Below, in pieces: positions 1-9,498 of a DNA stretch of 64,000 nt. The notes below the pieces were generated by a model that was not told the origin of the DNA, did not search any database, and saw only the letters and a list, made by a program, of their open reading frames with translations. Position numbers and translations under genes: made by a program. Within the stretch, counting starts at the first letter, position 1, and the number at the start of each line of letters is the position of its first letter. This stretch comes from an uncultured Clostridium sp. (GTDB lineage Bacteria > Bacillota > Clostridia > TANB77 > CAG-508). Location of the stretch: assembly GCA_946404215.1 (NCBI GenBank), contig CAMJCT010000001.1:1-64000 (forward strand), in the 5' to 3' direction.

Positions 1-2
1 AT

Positions 3-236
3 TTTATCCTTTATTTTTTGAAATACAATCGTTGCACTTTGATACCTTATTGTGAGCAAAAAGCTAGGGCAACTTATGAAAAATTAATAGATTTATGTCG
101 TGATAATCCAGATGTATTAGACCCATTAAGATATTTAAGACAAAGAGAAGTAGTACACTTCCAAAGATTTGGAGAGGCACTTCGTGGAGTCCAAGATAAA
201 CTCGCAGAAAAGAAGTTTTATATGGATAATAAATAG
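3..236 (+). CDS. Manganese catalase / CotJC-family protein, C-terminal part (5' end outside window)
   Basis: The last ~65 residues (EQKARATYEKLIDL, then a REVVHFQRFGEAL helix with the Glu and His expected of a di-manganese site) match the C-terminal ferritin-like bundle of the Mn-catalase/CotJC spore-coat family. CotJC proteins are about 190 residues, so only the final third is present. The frame is open to the window edge, but the first ~15 codons do not look like this family, so sequence at the contig edge may be unreliable or the gene broken there. A terminator follows directly. Confidence 0.7.
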   Translation, partial: FILYFLKYNRCTLIPYCEQKARATYEKLIDLCRDNPDVLDPLRYLRQREVVHFQRFGEALRGVQDKLAEKKFYMDNK

Positions 237-254
237 AAGTAAGAAAAAAAGAAG

Positions 255-282
255 AAAATCTACTTGTAAGAGTAGGTTTTTT
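255..282 (+). terminator. Rho-independent terminator after the catalase gene
   Basis: AAAATCTACT pairs with AGTAGGTTTT (one G-U pair) around a 6-nt loop and runs into a T tract. Confidence 0.75.
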
Positions 283-352
283 CATTTTGATTATTAGAAA
301 TAAAGTTATAAATTTCATTTTACTTCCATAAAATTACAAATGGAGGGATAAA

Positions 353-889
353 ATGGAGAAAAACAAAATAATAAAATATCAAATTTTTAGTGTTATATTT
401 ACATTTATATTGGGTACATTATTACATTTTACATATCAGATATCAAGTGAAAATGGCGTAATTGCAATATTTTCAGCTATTAATGAAAGTGTATGGGAAC
501 ATCTGAAATTATTATTTTTTCCAATGTTAATAACAATAATAATTGGTATTTTTTATACAAATAAAAGGGTGACAAATTTTATTTGTGCTAAAACTATTGG
601 AACAATTGCGGCAATGCTATTTACTGTTACTTTTTTCTATACATATACAGGGGTGTTGGGAAAAAATATTTCAGTTATTGATATATCTTCATTTTTCATT
701 GCTACTATATTAGGAGAATTTATAGGATATATATATATTATCAATAATTTTAGATGTAATAAAAAACTTGCAATAGCTGTTTTGGTAGTCTTAGCTTTTT
801 GCTTTGCTATTTTTACTTTTAGAACGCCCAATATAGGTATTTTTAAAGATCCTATAACAAATCAGTACGGAATAATAAATAAAATATAA
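353..889 (+). CDS. DUF6512-like integral membrane protein
   Basis: A 178-residue protein of about five or six hydrophobic helices, with the motif NESVWEHLKLLFFP near residue 43 that I associate with DUF6512 membrane proteins of Clostridia. Function is unknown. A GGAGGG ribosome binding site lies just before the ATG. It is monocistronic, between the catalase terminator and an unrelated gene. Membrane location is certain from the sequence; the family assignment comes from memory of the motif. Confidence 0.65.
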   Translation: MEKNKIIKYQIFSVIFTFILGTLLHFTYQISSENGVIAIFSAINESVWEHLKLLFFPMLITIIIGIFYTNKRVTNFICAKTIGTIAAMLFTVTFFYTYTGVLGKNISVIDISSFFIATILGEFIGYIYIINNFRCNKKLAIAVLVVLAFCFAIFTFRTPNIGIFKDPITNQYGIINKI

Positions 890-963
890 AAAATATTGCA
901 AATTGAAATAATAAATTATATAATTATATAAAATTTAAATGGGAAAACAAGGGGAAAAAATTT

Positions 964-1854
964 ATGAAGTTATCTGAATTCATAAGAAATATATTTAGAG
1001 GATTAATTAAACCGAAAACAGGTAAAATGATAGGCAACGGAGATAATGAGAAAAATTCATATGAAGATAAAGAAAAATTCAAGAATAGAATAAAACAAAA
1101 TAGTAAAGACAATTGTATATATAGTTTTTTAAAACATTATAAGATGTCAGAGGAATTTGCAAGGAACTTAATTATCCAAAATACTATAAGAAGAATACTA
1201 ATGGATAAATATTGCAATTTATATGGAAATAGAGATATTGATTTACTAAGTGTAGAAGAATTAATAAATTTGCTTGATGGTCAAATTACAGTTATGCCAA
1301 ATAGTATTACAGCAAGAAAAGAAAGCGTTGATGAAATTAGCGATGAAATATATTTTGTGAATATTTATAAAGACAGAAAGGGAGTAAAAATAAGAGAGGA
1401 AGAAGTAGATACATATACAACTTATAATAGCTATAATAAAAAGTATAAAGAGTATAACAAATACAATGTTTTAATAAAAAGAATTGAAGAAACAGAAGTT
1501 AGAGATAAGTATGAAAGTGATAGTAACATGCATACAAAAGAAACTATTATGAGAGATGCAAATAATCCTTTTATTATGCACTATGAGAGTGAAGATATAA
1601 ATGAAAATGAAAAATACAACGAAAAGGTTTATTATAACAATATAGATTCATGTATTTGGTTAGAAAGATTTAATATGTTTGAAAATGCTTCTCAGCTTAA
1701 AGAAAAGGATACAGATATTCCAGAATTTCACAAAAAGATGCTTATAAAAAAATTACATACAATTGAAACACTTGATGCTAGAAATTTTATGTTTTTCTGT
1801 AAAAAGGAATATCCTGAAATGTTTACAGACCAAGAATATTGCAAAAATATGTAA
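964..1854 (+). CDS. Hypothetical soluble protein
   Basis: A 296-residue, strongly charged protein (Lys/Glu/Asn/Tyr-rich) with no signal peptide or membrane helix and no motif I recognise. Residues ~125-200 are rich in Tyr, Lys and Thr (runs such as YNSYNKKYKEYNKYN), suggesting low-complexity sequence. The start has an AAGGGG element upstream. A small membrane-anchored protein follows 54 bp downstream, so the two may be co-transcribed. Codon use matches its neighbours. Confidence 0.55.
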   Translation: MKLSEFIRNIFRGLIKPKTGKMIGNGDNEKNSYEDKEKFKNRIKQNSKDNCIYSFLKHYKMSEEFARNLIIQNTIRRILMDKYCNLYGNRDIDLLSVEELINLLDGQITVMPNSITARKESVDEISDEIYFVNIYKDRKGVKIREEEVDTYTTYNSYNKKYKEYNKYNVLIKRIEETEVRDKYESDSNMHTKETIMRDANNPFIMHYESEDINENEKYNEKVYYNNIDSCIWLERFNMFENASQLKEKDTDIPEFHKKMLIKKLHTIETLDARNFMFFCKKEYPEMFTDQEYCKNM

Positions 1855-1908
1855 TATATGTTATAATTTACTAGGTACACAGGAAAAAACATAGATGAGG
1901 TGAAAAAT

Positions 1909-2247
1909 ATGGCAATACTTGCAGTAATATATGTATTAATATTTATAATATTTGCTTTAGTTATATATTCTGTATTACAAATTAAATTATTTGGTATGAA
2001 AGTAAAGGATTTTTGGTCATTTATAGAAGCAAATCAGATCTTAGATAAATTATATAATTTTGCTAAGCAATATGAAAAAATGTCACCACAAGAACAAATT
2101 ATTTACTTATCAGAAGCTGAAAAAATATTTAAAGCATTTGAAAATGTGCCAGATACTTTGTGGGAAGAAGAATATGAAAAATATAAGGCAGTATTATCAA
2201 AATATAAAGATATAAAAATGATTAGATGGGCAGAGCAAAACAAATAG
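1909..2247 (+). CDS. Hypothetical single-pass membrane protein
   Basis: A 112-residue protein with one N-terminal membrane helix (residues ~3-25) followed by a charged cytoplasmic helical region containing MSPQEQIIYLSEAEKIF. The ATG at 1909 is preferred over an upstream in-frame GTG because GAGG sits 8 nt before it. No family recognised. A bidirectional terminator follows. Confidence 0.55.
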   Translation: MAILAVIYVLIFIIFALVIYSVLQIKLFGMKVKDFWSFIEANQILDKLYNFAKQYEKMSPQEQIIYLSEAEKIFKAFENVPDTLWEEEYEKYKAVLSKYKDIKMIRWAEQNK

Positions 2248-2260
2248 AGTATTATTATAA

Positions 2261-2297
2261 AAATAGAACCTAAGGTTTACAATCTTAGGTTCTATTT
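2261..2297. terminator. Bidirectional terminator
   Basis: A 14-bp perfect stem (AAATAGAACCTAAG with CTTAGGTTCTATTT), loop of 9 nt, with A and T tracts on both sides. It serves the plus-strand membrane protein and the minus-strand HD gene, whose stop codon lies inside the stem. Confidence 0.85.
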
Positions 2298-2834
2298 TTT
2301 TATTTTTAGAATTAGTAAGCTCAAAACAATATGTGCATATCTTAATGAACGTTTTCCAAATATTTTTGACTTAAATACGTCAAATGATTCGGATAAGGCA
2401 CAGTACTTATCTACAAATGTTAATATAAAGCCTTCTATAGATTTAGGAATTCCAATAGTTACAGGCCACATATGTTTTAAAATAATATCTTTTTCTTTGC
2501 TATTTAAATCAAACAATTTGCAAGCATTATCACATGCTGTTTTTCCGTGTGTAAAGGCATGAAGTCCTTTTCTATCGGGCTGTCTAACTCTCCAATCGTA
2601 TAGAAATAAATCATGTAGCATAGCCGCACGAGTTGCAGATATGTAATCTAAATTATATTTTTTACAAATGGAGTAACAAAAATATGCAGCTACATAGCAA
2701 TGTTCAAAACATGAAGTATTGTAGTGTTGTCTGTATTTTTTCATTTCTTGAACAGTTTCATTGGAAATTAATTCTTGTATTATTGATTGAAATTCTACAT
2801 TATTATCTATTGTTTTTTTAAAAGATTCCTTCAT
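2292..2834 (-). CDS. HD-domain phosphohydrolase
   Basis: A 180-residue protein with the HD-superfamily metal-binding pattern: His in FEHCYVAA (~residue 44), the paired HD in AAMLHDLFLYDW (~residue 74), further His residues in HAFTHGKTA and HMWPVT, and a late Asp in FVDKYCAL. This order is typical of small stand-alone HD hydrolases acting on phosphate esters or nucleotides; the substrate cannot be told. The start has AAGGA six bases upstream. Monocistronic. Confidence 0.8.
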   Translation of the reverse strand: MKESFKKTIDNNVEFQSIIQELISNETVQEMKKYRQHYNTSCFEHCYVAAYFCYSICKKYNLDYISATRAAMLHDLFLYDWRVRQPDRKGLHAFTHGKTACDNACKLFDLNSKEKDIILKHMWPVTIGIPKSIEGFILTFVDKYCALSESFDVFKSKIFGKRSLRYAHIVLSLLILKIKK

Positions 2835-2935
2835 TTTTATTCCTTCTTAAGTTATAATTTATCAAATATTTACAATGCATGGGTATTAACTAGTTCATCT
2901 TAATTATAACATAAATATCTTATATTGCAAATATT

Positions 2936-3925
2936 TTAATATATTAATTTTTCTAGTATTTGAACAGCATTTGTTGCAGCGCCTTTTCTTAAATTATCAG
3001 CAACCACCCATAAATTTAGTCCATTTTCAATACTATTATCTCGTCGAATTCTTCCTATAAATACATCATTATTGCCATTTGCTTTTGATGCTAATGGATA
3101 TATATTTTTTTCAGGATTATCAGCAACAACTATACCTGGAAAATTTTCTAGTAGCATACGTACATCATATAAGTCAAAGTTTTTTTCAAGTTCTACATTA
3201 ATACATTCACTATGAGAATTTTCGACAGGTACTCTAACAGCTGTAGCAGTGATTTTTATATTAGGATTATGAAGAATTTTTTTTGTTTCATTAATCATTT
3301 TATGCTCTTCTTTTGTATATCCGTCATCCATAAAGATATCAATGTGAGGAAGACAGTTGTTATATATTGGATAAGGAAATTTTTTTAAGGTTTTTTGTGA
3401 AGATTTAGATTCTAAATCTTCTATTCCCAGGCGTCCAGCACCAGAGACTGCTTGGTAAGTAGAGTAAACAATTCTTTTTATTTTGTAAGTATCATCAAGT
3501 GGTTTTAAAGGTAGCACTGCCTGAATTGTTGAACAGTTAGGGTTACTTATAATTCCAGAATGACTAAAAATATCTTCTGGGTTTACCTCAGGAACAACTA
3601 AAGGAACATTAGGCTTCATTCTAAAAACACTACTATTATCAATTACAATGCAACCATTATCAACAGCTATTGGTGCGTATTTTTCAGAAATTTTTGAACC
3701 TGCACAAAAAATGGCAAAATCATATTTGGCTTCAAACGCTTTTAAAGTCAATTCATGAACAATATAGTCTTGATTTAAAAAGTGGAGTTTCGAGCCTGCA
3801 GATTTTTTTGAAGAAAACAAATTATAGGAAAGATTGAAAAGATTTTTTTCTTCCAGAACTTTTAGCACAGTTCTTCCTACAAGACCAGTGGCACCTACTA
3901 TAGCAACTTTATATTTTCTATACAT
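2936..3925 (-). CDS. asd: Aspartate-semialdehyde dehydrogenase
   Basis: Catalyses NADPH-dependent reduction of aspartyl phosphate to aspartate semialdehyde, the branch point to lysine/diaminopimelate, threonine and methionine. The N-terminal Rossmann motif is VGATGLVG (residues ~10-17) and the catalytic Cys lies in SNPNCSTIQ (~residue 130). Length (329) is normal. The ATG at 3925 is preferred because AGGAGG lies 8 nt upstream; a GTG one codon earlier is possible. It stands alone; dapA is 27 kb away. Its product feeds peptidoglycan and spore dipicolinate (dpaB, 43.2 kb). Confidence 0.95.
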   Translation of the reverse strand: MYRKYKVAIVGATGLVGRTVLKVLEEKNLFNLSYNLFSSKKSAGSKLHFLNQDYIVHELTLKAFEAKYDFAIFCAGSKISEKYAPIAVDNGCIVIDNSSVFRMKPNVPLVVPEVNPEDIFSHSGIISNPNCSTIQAVLPLKPLDDTYKIKRIVYSTYQAVSGAGRLGIEDLESKSSQKTLKKFPYPIYNNCLPHIDIFMDDGYTKEEHKMINETKKILHNPNIKITATAVRVPVENSHSECINVELEKNFDLYDVRMLLENFPGIVVADNPEKNIYPLASKANGNNDVFIGRIRRDNSIENGLNLWVVADNLRKGAATNAVQILEKLIY

Positions 3926-4112
3926 CACATAGACCTCCTAGATTTATTATTTTGAAATTATCAAAGTGGTTATTTACTATATATAAATATGTGAATATAT
4001 TTAAATTGATACAAATATTTTAATAAAACAATCAATTAGCTTGTAAATTTTTGCAAATTAGTGTAAAATACCAATATATTGTAAATAATAAATTGGGAGG
4101 AATGAATTACAA

Positions 4113-5171
4113 ATGAGATTCGTATGTAGCAAGGAATCAGAAGAAGAATATAAAAACTTTTTAGAAATGCATGAAAGATGTAATTTTCAACAATCTTTAG
4201 AATGGGCAGAAGTAAAAAAGCCTAATTGGAAGCCGGAAGTTATTTTAGCAGAAGATAGTAATGGAAAAATCATTGGCTCATTATGTGTATGGATTAGAAA
4301 GATGCCGATTTTCGGCAACATAATGTATGCACCTAGAGGACCAATATGTGATATACATGATATATCTGTTATGAAACAATTAACAGATGGTGCAAAGGAA
4401 TTAGCAAAAAAATATAAAGCAATAGTTTTAAGAATGGAACCAGATATAGAAAGTGATGATCAAACATTTAGAGATATTGTAACAAATTTAGGGTATAAAA
4501 TAAAAGATGATGCAAAAGATTTTAAAGATGAAATTCAGCCAAGGTACGTATTTAGACTTGATATAAAAGGAAAAACTGAAGAAGAAATCATGTCAGGTTT
4601 TAAACAAAAATGGAGATATAATATTCGTTTAGCAACAAAAAAAGGAGTAACAATAAAAGATGGAACAAAAGATGATTTAAAAGATTTTCACAAAATAATG
4701 ATTGAAACAGGAGCAAGAGACGGCTTTATTATTCGTCCGTTAGAGTATTTTGAGAAAATGTATGATTGTTTAGGTAAAGACCATATGAAAGTATTAATGG
4801 CTTATTATGAAGGAAAACCAATATCTGGTGTTATACCAATTTTTTATGGTAATAAAACATGGTACTTGTATGGAGCAAGTAGTAATGAACATCGTAATCT
4901 AATGCCTAATTATTTACTTCAATGGGAAATGATAAAAATGGCAATTGCAAGGCATGATGATATGTACGATTTTAGAGGGGTTTCAGGAGTTGTTGATGAA
5001 AGTCATCCTCAATATGGATTATATAGGTTTAAACAAGGATTTGGAGCTGAATTTACAGAATTTATTGGAGAAGTATACTATCCTTTTAAACCATTAACAT
5101 ACAAATTATATAAGTTTTCAGAGAAAACATTTAGAACATTAAGACAATTAAAAATAAAATTTAAAAAATAA
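4113..5171 (+). CDS. FemX/FemAB-family peptidoglycan bridge aminoacyltransferase
   Basis: A 352-residue protein with the two GNAT-like halves of the FemABX family: the N-terminal FQQSLEWAEVKKPNW stretch, the MYAPRGPICD segment, and the C-terminal WYLYGASSNEHRNLMPNYLLQWEMI segment that is diagnostic. These enzymes move amino acids from tRNA to the side chain of lipid II. It lies 33 bp before alanine racemase, consistent with a cell-wall operon; the amino acid and target position are unknown. Confidence 0.88.
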   Translation: MRFVCSKESEEEYKNFLEMHERCNFQQSLEWAEVKKPNWKPEVILAEDSNGKIIGSLCVWIRKMPIFGNIMYAPRGPICDIHDISVMKQLTDGAKELAKKYKAIVLRMEPDIESDDQTFRDIVTNLGYKIKDDAKDFKDEIQPRYVFRLDIKGKTEEEIMSGFKQKWRYNIRLATKKGVTIKDGTKDDLKDFHKIMIETGARDGFIIRPLEYFEKMYDCLGKDHMKVLMAYYEGKPISGVIPIFYGNKTWYLYGASSNEHRNLMPNYLLQWEMIKMAIARHDDMYDFRGVSGVVDESHPQYGLYRFKQGFGAEFTEFIGEVYYPFKPLTYKLYKFSEKTFRTLRQLKIKFKK

Positions 5172-5204
5172 ATCCTAAAAGTATATATATAAGGAGATAA
5201 AACA

Positions 5205-6323
5205 TTGAATAAAGTAGTAATAAACAAAGAGGATTTAAGACATAACATAGAGATAATTAAAGAGCATGCTGGGAAAAGTGGAAAAGATGATAATGGGAAT
5301 TTAGTAAAAATAATTGCTGTTATAAAAGGAAATGGGTATGGTTTAGGTTTAATAGAGTATGCTAATTTTTTAATTGATAATGGAATATCTGTATTAGCAG
5401 TTTCAACTGTTGATGAAGCTCTAGCTTTAAGAAAAGCAGGAATAAATGAAGATATTTTAATGCTATCATCATTAGCAATAAAAGAGGAAGTAGAACTATT
5501 AATTAATAATAATATAATTATAACTATAGGTTCAAAAGAAGATATAAAAATTGTTGAAGAAATTGGAAGAGTCCAAGGAAAAAAAATAAGAGCACATTTA
5601 AAAATAGATACCGGTTTTGGCAGATATGGTTTTATATATAACAACAAAAATGAAATTGTAGAAGAATTAAAACATTTAGAGAATATAAGTATAGAAGGTA
5701 CTTTTTCACATTTCTCTATTAGTTTTTTTGATGAAAAATATACTAAACAGCAATTTGAAAGATTTATAGATGTAATTGAAACACTAAAGAAAAATAAAAT
5801 AGAAACTGGAATATTGCATATATGTAATTCATCAGCATTTATTAAATATTCTAATATGCACTTAAATGCTGTTAGAATAGGCTCTGCTTTCTTAGGAAGA
5901 ATGCCGTTTAAAAATAACTTAGGATTAAAGAAAATAGCTTGTTTAGAATCTTCAGTTTGTGAAATAAAAGAATTACCAAAAGATTTTAATATTGGGTATT
6001 CTAATGTATATAAAACTAAAAGAGCTACAAAAATAGCCATTGTAAGTGCAGGGTATATGGATGGTATAGGTGTTCAAAAAAGTAAAGATATGTTTAGATT
6101 AATTGATAAAATAAGATACATAGTAGTCGATATAAAAGATTTTTTTAGAAATAAAGATATGCATGTAAAAATAAATGGAAGTGTATGCAAAATATTAGGA
6201 ACAATAGGAACATATCATATTGTATGCGATGTAACAAATAAAGATATTAATATTGGAGATAAGGTGGAAATTCCTATAAATCCAAGATTTGTAGATTCAA
6301 GTCTAAGGAGGGAATATAAATAG
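5205..6323 (+). CDS. alr: Alanine racemase
   Basis: PLP-dependent interconversion of L- and D-alanine for peptidoglycan. The PLP lysine is K41 in [11 protein letters not shown], the substrate-binding [13 protein letters not shown] motif is present, and the second catalytic Tyr is in [10 protein letters not shown] (~Y284). Start is TTG with AAGGAG upstream. It overlaps the following gene by one base, showing translational coupling, and follows a FemAB transferase. Confidence 0.93.
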   Translation: MNKVVINKEDLRHNIEIIKEHAGKSGKDDNGNLVKIIAVIKGNGYGLGLIEYANFLIDNGISVLAVSTVDEALALRKAGINEDILMLSSLAIKEEVELLINNNIIITIGSKEDIKIVEEIGRVQGKKIRAHLKIDTGFGRYGFIYNNKNEIVEELKHLENISIEGTFSHFSISFFDEKYTKQQFERFIDVIETLKKNKIETGILHICNSSAFIKYSNMHLNAVRIGSAFLGRMPFKNNLGLKKIACLESSVCEIKELPKDFNIGYSNVYKTKRATKIAIVSAGYMDGIGVQKSKDMFRLIDKIRYIVVDIKDFFRNKDMHVKINGSVCKILGTIGTYHIVCDVTNKDINIGDKVEIPINPRFVDSSLRREYK

Positions 6324-7378
6324 TGGAAGAAAAAACAAAACAAGAAGAAATTGAAAAAGGTAAAGTAGAAGGTTTTTTTAATAAATTATGGAATTCTATT
6401 ACAAAAATAGAAAAATATCCAGATATGGCAGCAGAAGGTTTACCAAGGGCAATTTTATATGTATCACAATTAATTATTATACTAGCAGTTGTTCTGTGTA
6501 CAGGTGTTATATACCAGACAAGTCAAATATTAAGAGAGGGTATAGAATATTTACAAAATGATTTTCCTGATTTTTATTATAAAGAAGGAACATTAGATGT
6601 GCAAATTGAAAATCCAATTATTATTTCAGAAAAGGATTCAATAATTGGACAGACTATTATTATAGATACAAAAGTAGAAGATGAAATAACTATTAATAAA
6701 TATATTACAAATTTAGACGAAACTGGAAGAGGAATAATTATATTAAAAAATAAGTTAATTATAAAAAATGGTTCTGTAGCTGGAACTATAAGTTATGATT
6801 ACAGACAAATTTTTGATAATATGGATATTACAGAATTTAAAAAGCAAGATGTAATTAACTATGTTAATAGTACAAAAGTGATTAGTTTATATTCTGTTAT
6901 AATTTTAACTGTACTTGTATATTCATTTGTTATGTATTTAACAACAACTCTTATTAATGCTGTATTATTAAGTATTTTTGGAAGTTTAGCATCTTGGCTT
7001 GCAAGAATAAGAATGAGATATGTTGCAATATTTAATATGTCAGTCTATGCACTTACATTATCAACTATATTAAATATGATTTATTTAGCAATAAATATAT
7101 TTACAACATTTAGTATGGAATATTTTCAAGTTATGTATGTTACTGTTGCAGCAATATATTTAGTGGCAGCAATTTTTCTACTTAAAGCAGAATTTATAAA
7201 AAAACAAGCTGAGTTAATGAGATTGGCAGAGGCTCAAGCTATGGTAAAAAAAGAAATAGAAGAACAAGAACAAGAAAATCAGAGAAAAGAAGAAGAAAAA
7301 ACAAAAAAAGATAATAGTGGAAAAAAAGAAGAAAATAAGGATGACAATGAACAAGAACCGGAGGGTTCGAATGCTTAA
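6323..7378 (+). CDS. DUF1189-type multi-pass membrane protein
   Basis: A 351-residue membrane protein: cytoplasmic N-terminus, one helix (~45-67), an extracytoplasmic domain (~70-185), about four further helices (~188-295), and a long Glu/Lys/Gln-rich cytoplasmic coiled tail. This layout matches DUF1189, of unknown function, found near cell-envelope genes. Start is GTG overlapping the alr stop by one base, with AAGGAGGG upstream. Confidence 0.7.
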   Translation: MEEKTKQEEIEKGKVEGFFNKLWNSITKIEKYPDMAAEGLPRAILYVSQLIIILAVVLCTGVIYQTSQILREGIEYLQNDFPDFYYKEGTLDVQIENPIIISEKDSIIGQTIIIDTKVEDEITINKYITNLDETGRGIIILKNKLIIKNGSVAGTISYDYRQIFDNMDITEFKKQDVINYVNSTKVISLYSVIILTVLVYSFVMYLTTTLINAVLLSIFGSLASWLARIRMRYVAIFNMSVYALTLSTILNMIYLAINIFTTFSMEYFQVMYVTVAAIYLVAAIFLLKAEFIKKQAELMRLAEAQAMVKKEIEEQEQENQRKEEEKTKKDNSGKKEENKDDNEQEPEGSNA

Positions 7379-7453
7379 TAAATATGCAAAATGGAAATAT
7401 GTAGTAAAAAATATTTATTTTTTATTGTACAATAGGGAGGTAAAAGATTTAAG

Positions 7454-9247
7454 ATGAAAAAGAAAAAACAGGAAAAAAAATATAATAAAATAACATCAAT
7501 AGTAATAAGTACTATCTTGGTTTTTGTTATAATTGCAGGATTAATACTTTTGTATTTTAATAATAGCAAAAAAGAAGATGACAATGCTTTAGCATATACA
7601 GATTTAATAAAAGAAATATCATATGGAAATATTGAGAAAATAGAAATGACAGTTGGAAGTACAACAATAAAGGTAAAACAAAAGGATATAGAAGAAGAAA
7701 AAACAACAATTGTCCCAAATACAGAAAGTTTTATAGTTTTAGTACAACAAAAGGTTGCAGAAGGTAATGAAATTGAATTAATTCAAAAACCTAAAAATAT
7801 ATTAACTCAAATACCATCTTTTATAATGTCTTTCTTGCCTACAGGAATAATGATAGCATTATTTATATTGATTTTCAAAATGCAAGGTTTAGGGGAAAAA
7901 GGAAAAGTTTATGATGATACAGAAAGAAAAACAAAGATAAAGTTTGAAGATGTTGCAGGGCTAGAAGAAGAAAAAGAAGAGATGATTGAAATAGTAGATT
8001 TTTTGAAAAGACCCGAGAAGTTTACTAAAATGGGAGCAAAAATACCAAGAGGTGTATTGTTATATGGAAAACCAGGTACAGGTAAAACATTAATAGCAAA
8101 AGCTATTGCAGGAGAAGCAGATGTTCCTTTCATTTCTATGAGTGGTTCTGAGTTTATAGAAATGTTTGCAGGTTTGGGAGCATCTAGAGTAAGAAAATTA
8201 TTTGAAAAAGCTAGAAAATTATCACCTTGTATAGTATTTATAGATGAAATAGATGCGATAGGTTCTAGAAGAACATCTAATAGTGGAGCTGAAACAGAGA
8301 ACAATCAAACATTAAATCAATTATTAGTAGAAATGGATGGTTTTAGTTCAGAGGAAACTATAATAGTATTGGCAGCTACTAACAGACCAGAGATGCTAGA
8401 TAAAGCTTTATTAAGGCCTGGAAGATTTGACAGACAAATTACAATACCTACTCCAGATTTAAAAGGAAGATTAGATATTTTAAAAATACATGCTAAAGAT
8501 AAAAAAATATCTGAGCAAGTAAATTTAGAAAGTGTTGCAGAAGATACAGCAGGTTTTACAGGAGCGGAGCTTGCCAATATTTTAAATGAAGCAGCAATTA
8601 TTGCAACAAAAAGAAAACATGAAGATATAGAAAATAATGATATTGAAGAAGCTGTAAAGAAAGTGACAGTAGGTTTAGAAAAACATACAAGAAAATATTC
8701 AGACAAAGATAAAAAGCTTACTGCATATCATGAAGCAGGTCATGCAGTAGTAAGTAGATATCTACCAACTCAAACTGATGTAAAAGAAATATCAATTATA
8801 CCAAGGGGTGTAGCTGGTGGATATACAATGTATAAATCAGATGAAGATAAATATTATATATCAAAAACAGAAATGAAAGAAAAATTAATAGCATTGTTAG
8901 GAGGACGAGCAGGGGAAAAATTAGTATTAAATGATATATCTACAGGTGCAAGTAATGACATAGAGGTTGCAACACAAATTGCAAGAGATATGGTTACTAA
9001 GTATGGAATGAGCGATTCTTTAGGTCCTATTGATTTTCAAGGTAAGGAACCATATGAAATCCAAATGTTTGGGGAGAATATTGGTGATAAAATAGGACAA
9101 GAAGTTAAACAACTTATAGATGAAGCATACAAAGAGGCATTGGCATTATTACAAGTTCATAGAGATAAGCTTGATTTAATAGCTCAAGCACTTTTAGAGA
9201 AAGAAAAACTAAATGAACATGATTTTCAGAAATTTTTTGAAGAGTAA
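7454..9247 (+). CDS. ftsH: ATP-dependent zinc metalloprotease FtsH
   Basis: Membrane AAA+ protease degrading damaged membrane proteins and short-lived regulators. Two membrane helices (~15-34 and ~120-140) bracket a small extracytoplasmic domain. The AAA domain has Walker A at residues 205-212, Walker B IVFIDEIDAIG, the arginine-finger segment NRPEMLDKALLRPGRFDR, and the zinc site HEAGH at 426-430. The Walker A reads GKPGTGKT where most FtsH have GPPGTGKT. The C-terminus is short (597 residues). GGGAGG lies somewhat far (about 13 nt) before the ATG. Confidence 0.96.
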   Translation: MKKKKQEKKYNKITSIVISTILVFVIIAGLILLYFNNSKKEDDNALAYTDLIKEISYGNIEKIEMTVGSTTIKVKQKDIEEEKTTIVPNTESFIVLVQQKVAEGNEIELIQKPKNILTQIPSFIMSFLPTGIMIALFILIFKMQGLGEKGKVYDDTERKTKIKFEDVAGLEEEKEEMIEIVDFLKRPEKFTKMGAKIPRGVLLYGKPGTGKTLIAKAIAGEADVPFISMSGSEFIEMFAGLGASRVRKLFEKARKLSPCIVFIDEIDAIGSRRTSNSGAETENNQTLNQLLVEMDGFSSEETIIVLAATNRPEMLDKALLRPGRFDRQITIPTPDLKGRLDILKIHAKDKKISEQVNLESVAEDTAGFTGAELANILNEAAIIATKRKHEDIENNDIEEAVKKVTVGLEKHTRKYSDKDKKLTAYHEAGHAVVSRYLPTQTDVKEISIIPRGVAGGYTMYKSDEDKYYISKTEMKEKLIALLGGRAGEKLVLNDISTGASNDIEVATQIARDMVTKYGMSDSLGPIDFQGKEPYEIQMFGENIGDKIGQEVKQLIDEAYKEALALLQVHRDKLDLIAQALLEKEKLNEHDFQKFFEE

Positions 9248-9281
9248 AAGTTTTAAAATCTTTTTCTTAATAAATAGTTTT

Positions 9282-9467
9282 AAAGGTTGGTATATAAATA
9301 TTTATTCAGTTTCTCGGCTCAATACGAAGTTATATCGTTTCTAAAATATAAATCAACGAGCCTCTCGCTACATACTTCGCACTTCCTCATTAATTTATAT
9401 TTAAGAAACGATTATAACTTCTCCAATCACATTCGAAACGTTCATAAATATTTATATACCAACCTTT
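9282..9467. repeat. Large palindromic (MITE-like) intergenic element 1
   Basis: Outer arms of 24 bp (9282-9305 and 9444-9467) are perfect inverted repeats beginning AAAGGTTGGTATATAA. An inner pair (9326-9353 and 9393-9421) is an imperfect inverted repeat containing ATCGTTTC/GAAACGAT. The centre is less AT-rich than the surroundings. No ORF. It lies between ftsH and prmC. Confidence 0.8.
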
Positions 9468-9498
9468 TATAAGTAATATATATAATAAGGTGATGTGT

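Noticed and set aside
5078..6040. Long antisense ORF (320 codons) opposite alr
   Set aside because: It is a shadow of the alr reading frame in AT-rich DNA, with no start signal and a low-complexity hydrophobic product.
9287..9472. 61-residue ORF inside palindromic element 1
   Set aside because: It arises from the inverted repeat sequence, has no ribosome binding site and looks non-protein-like.
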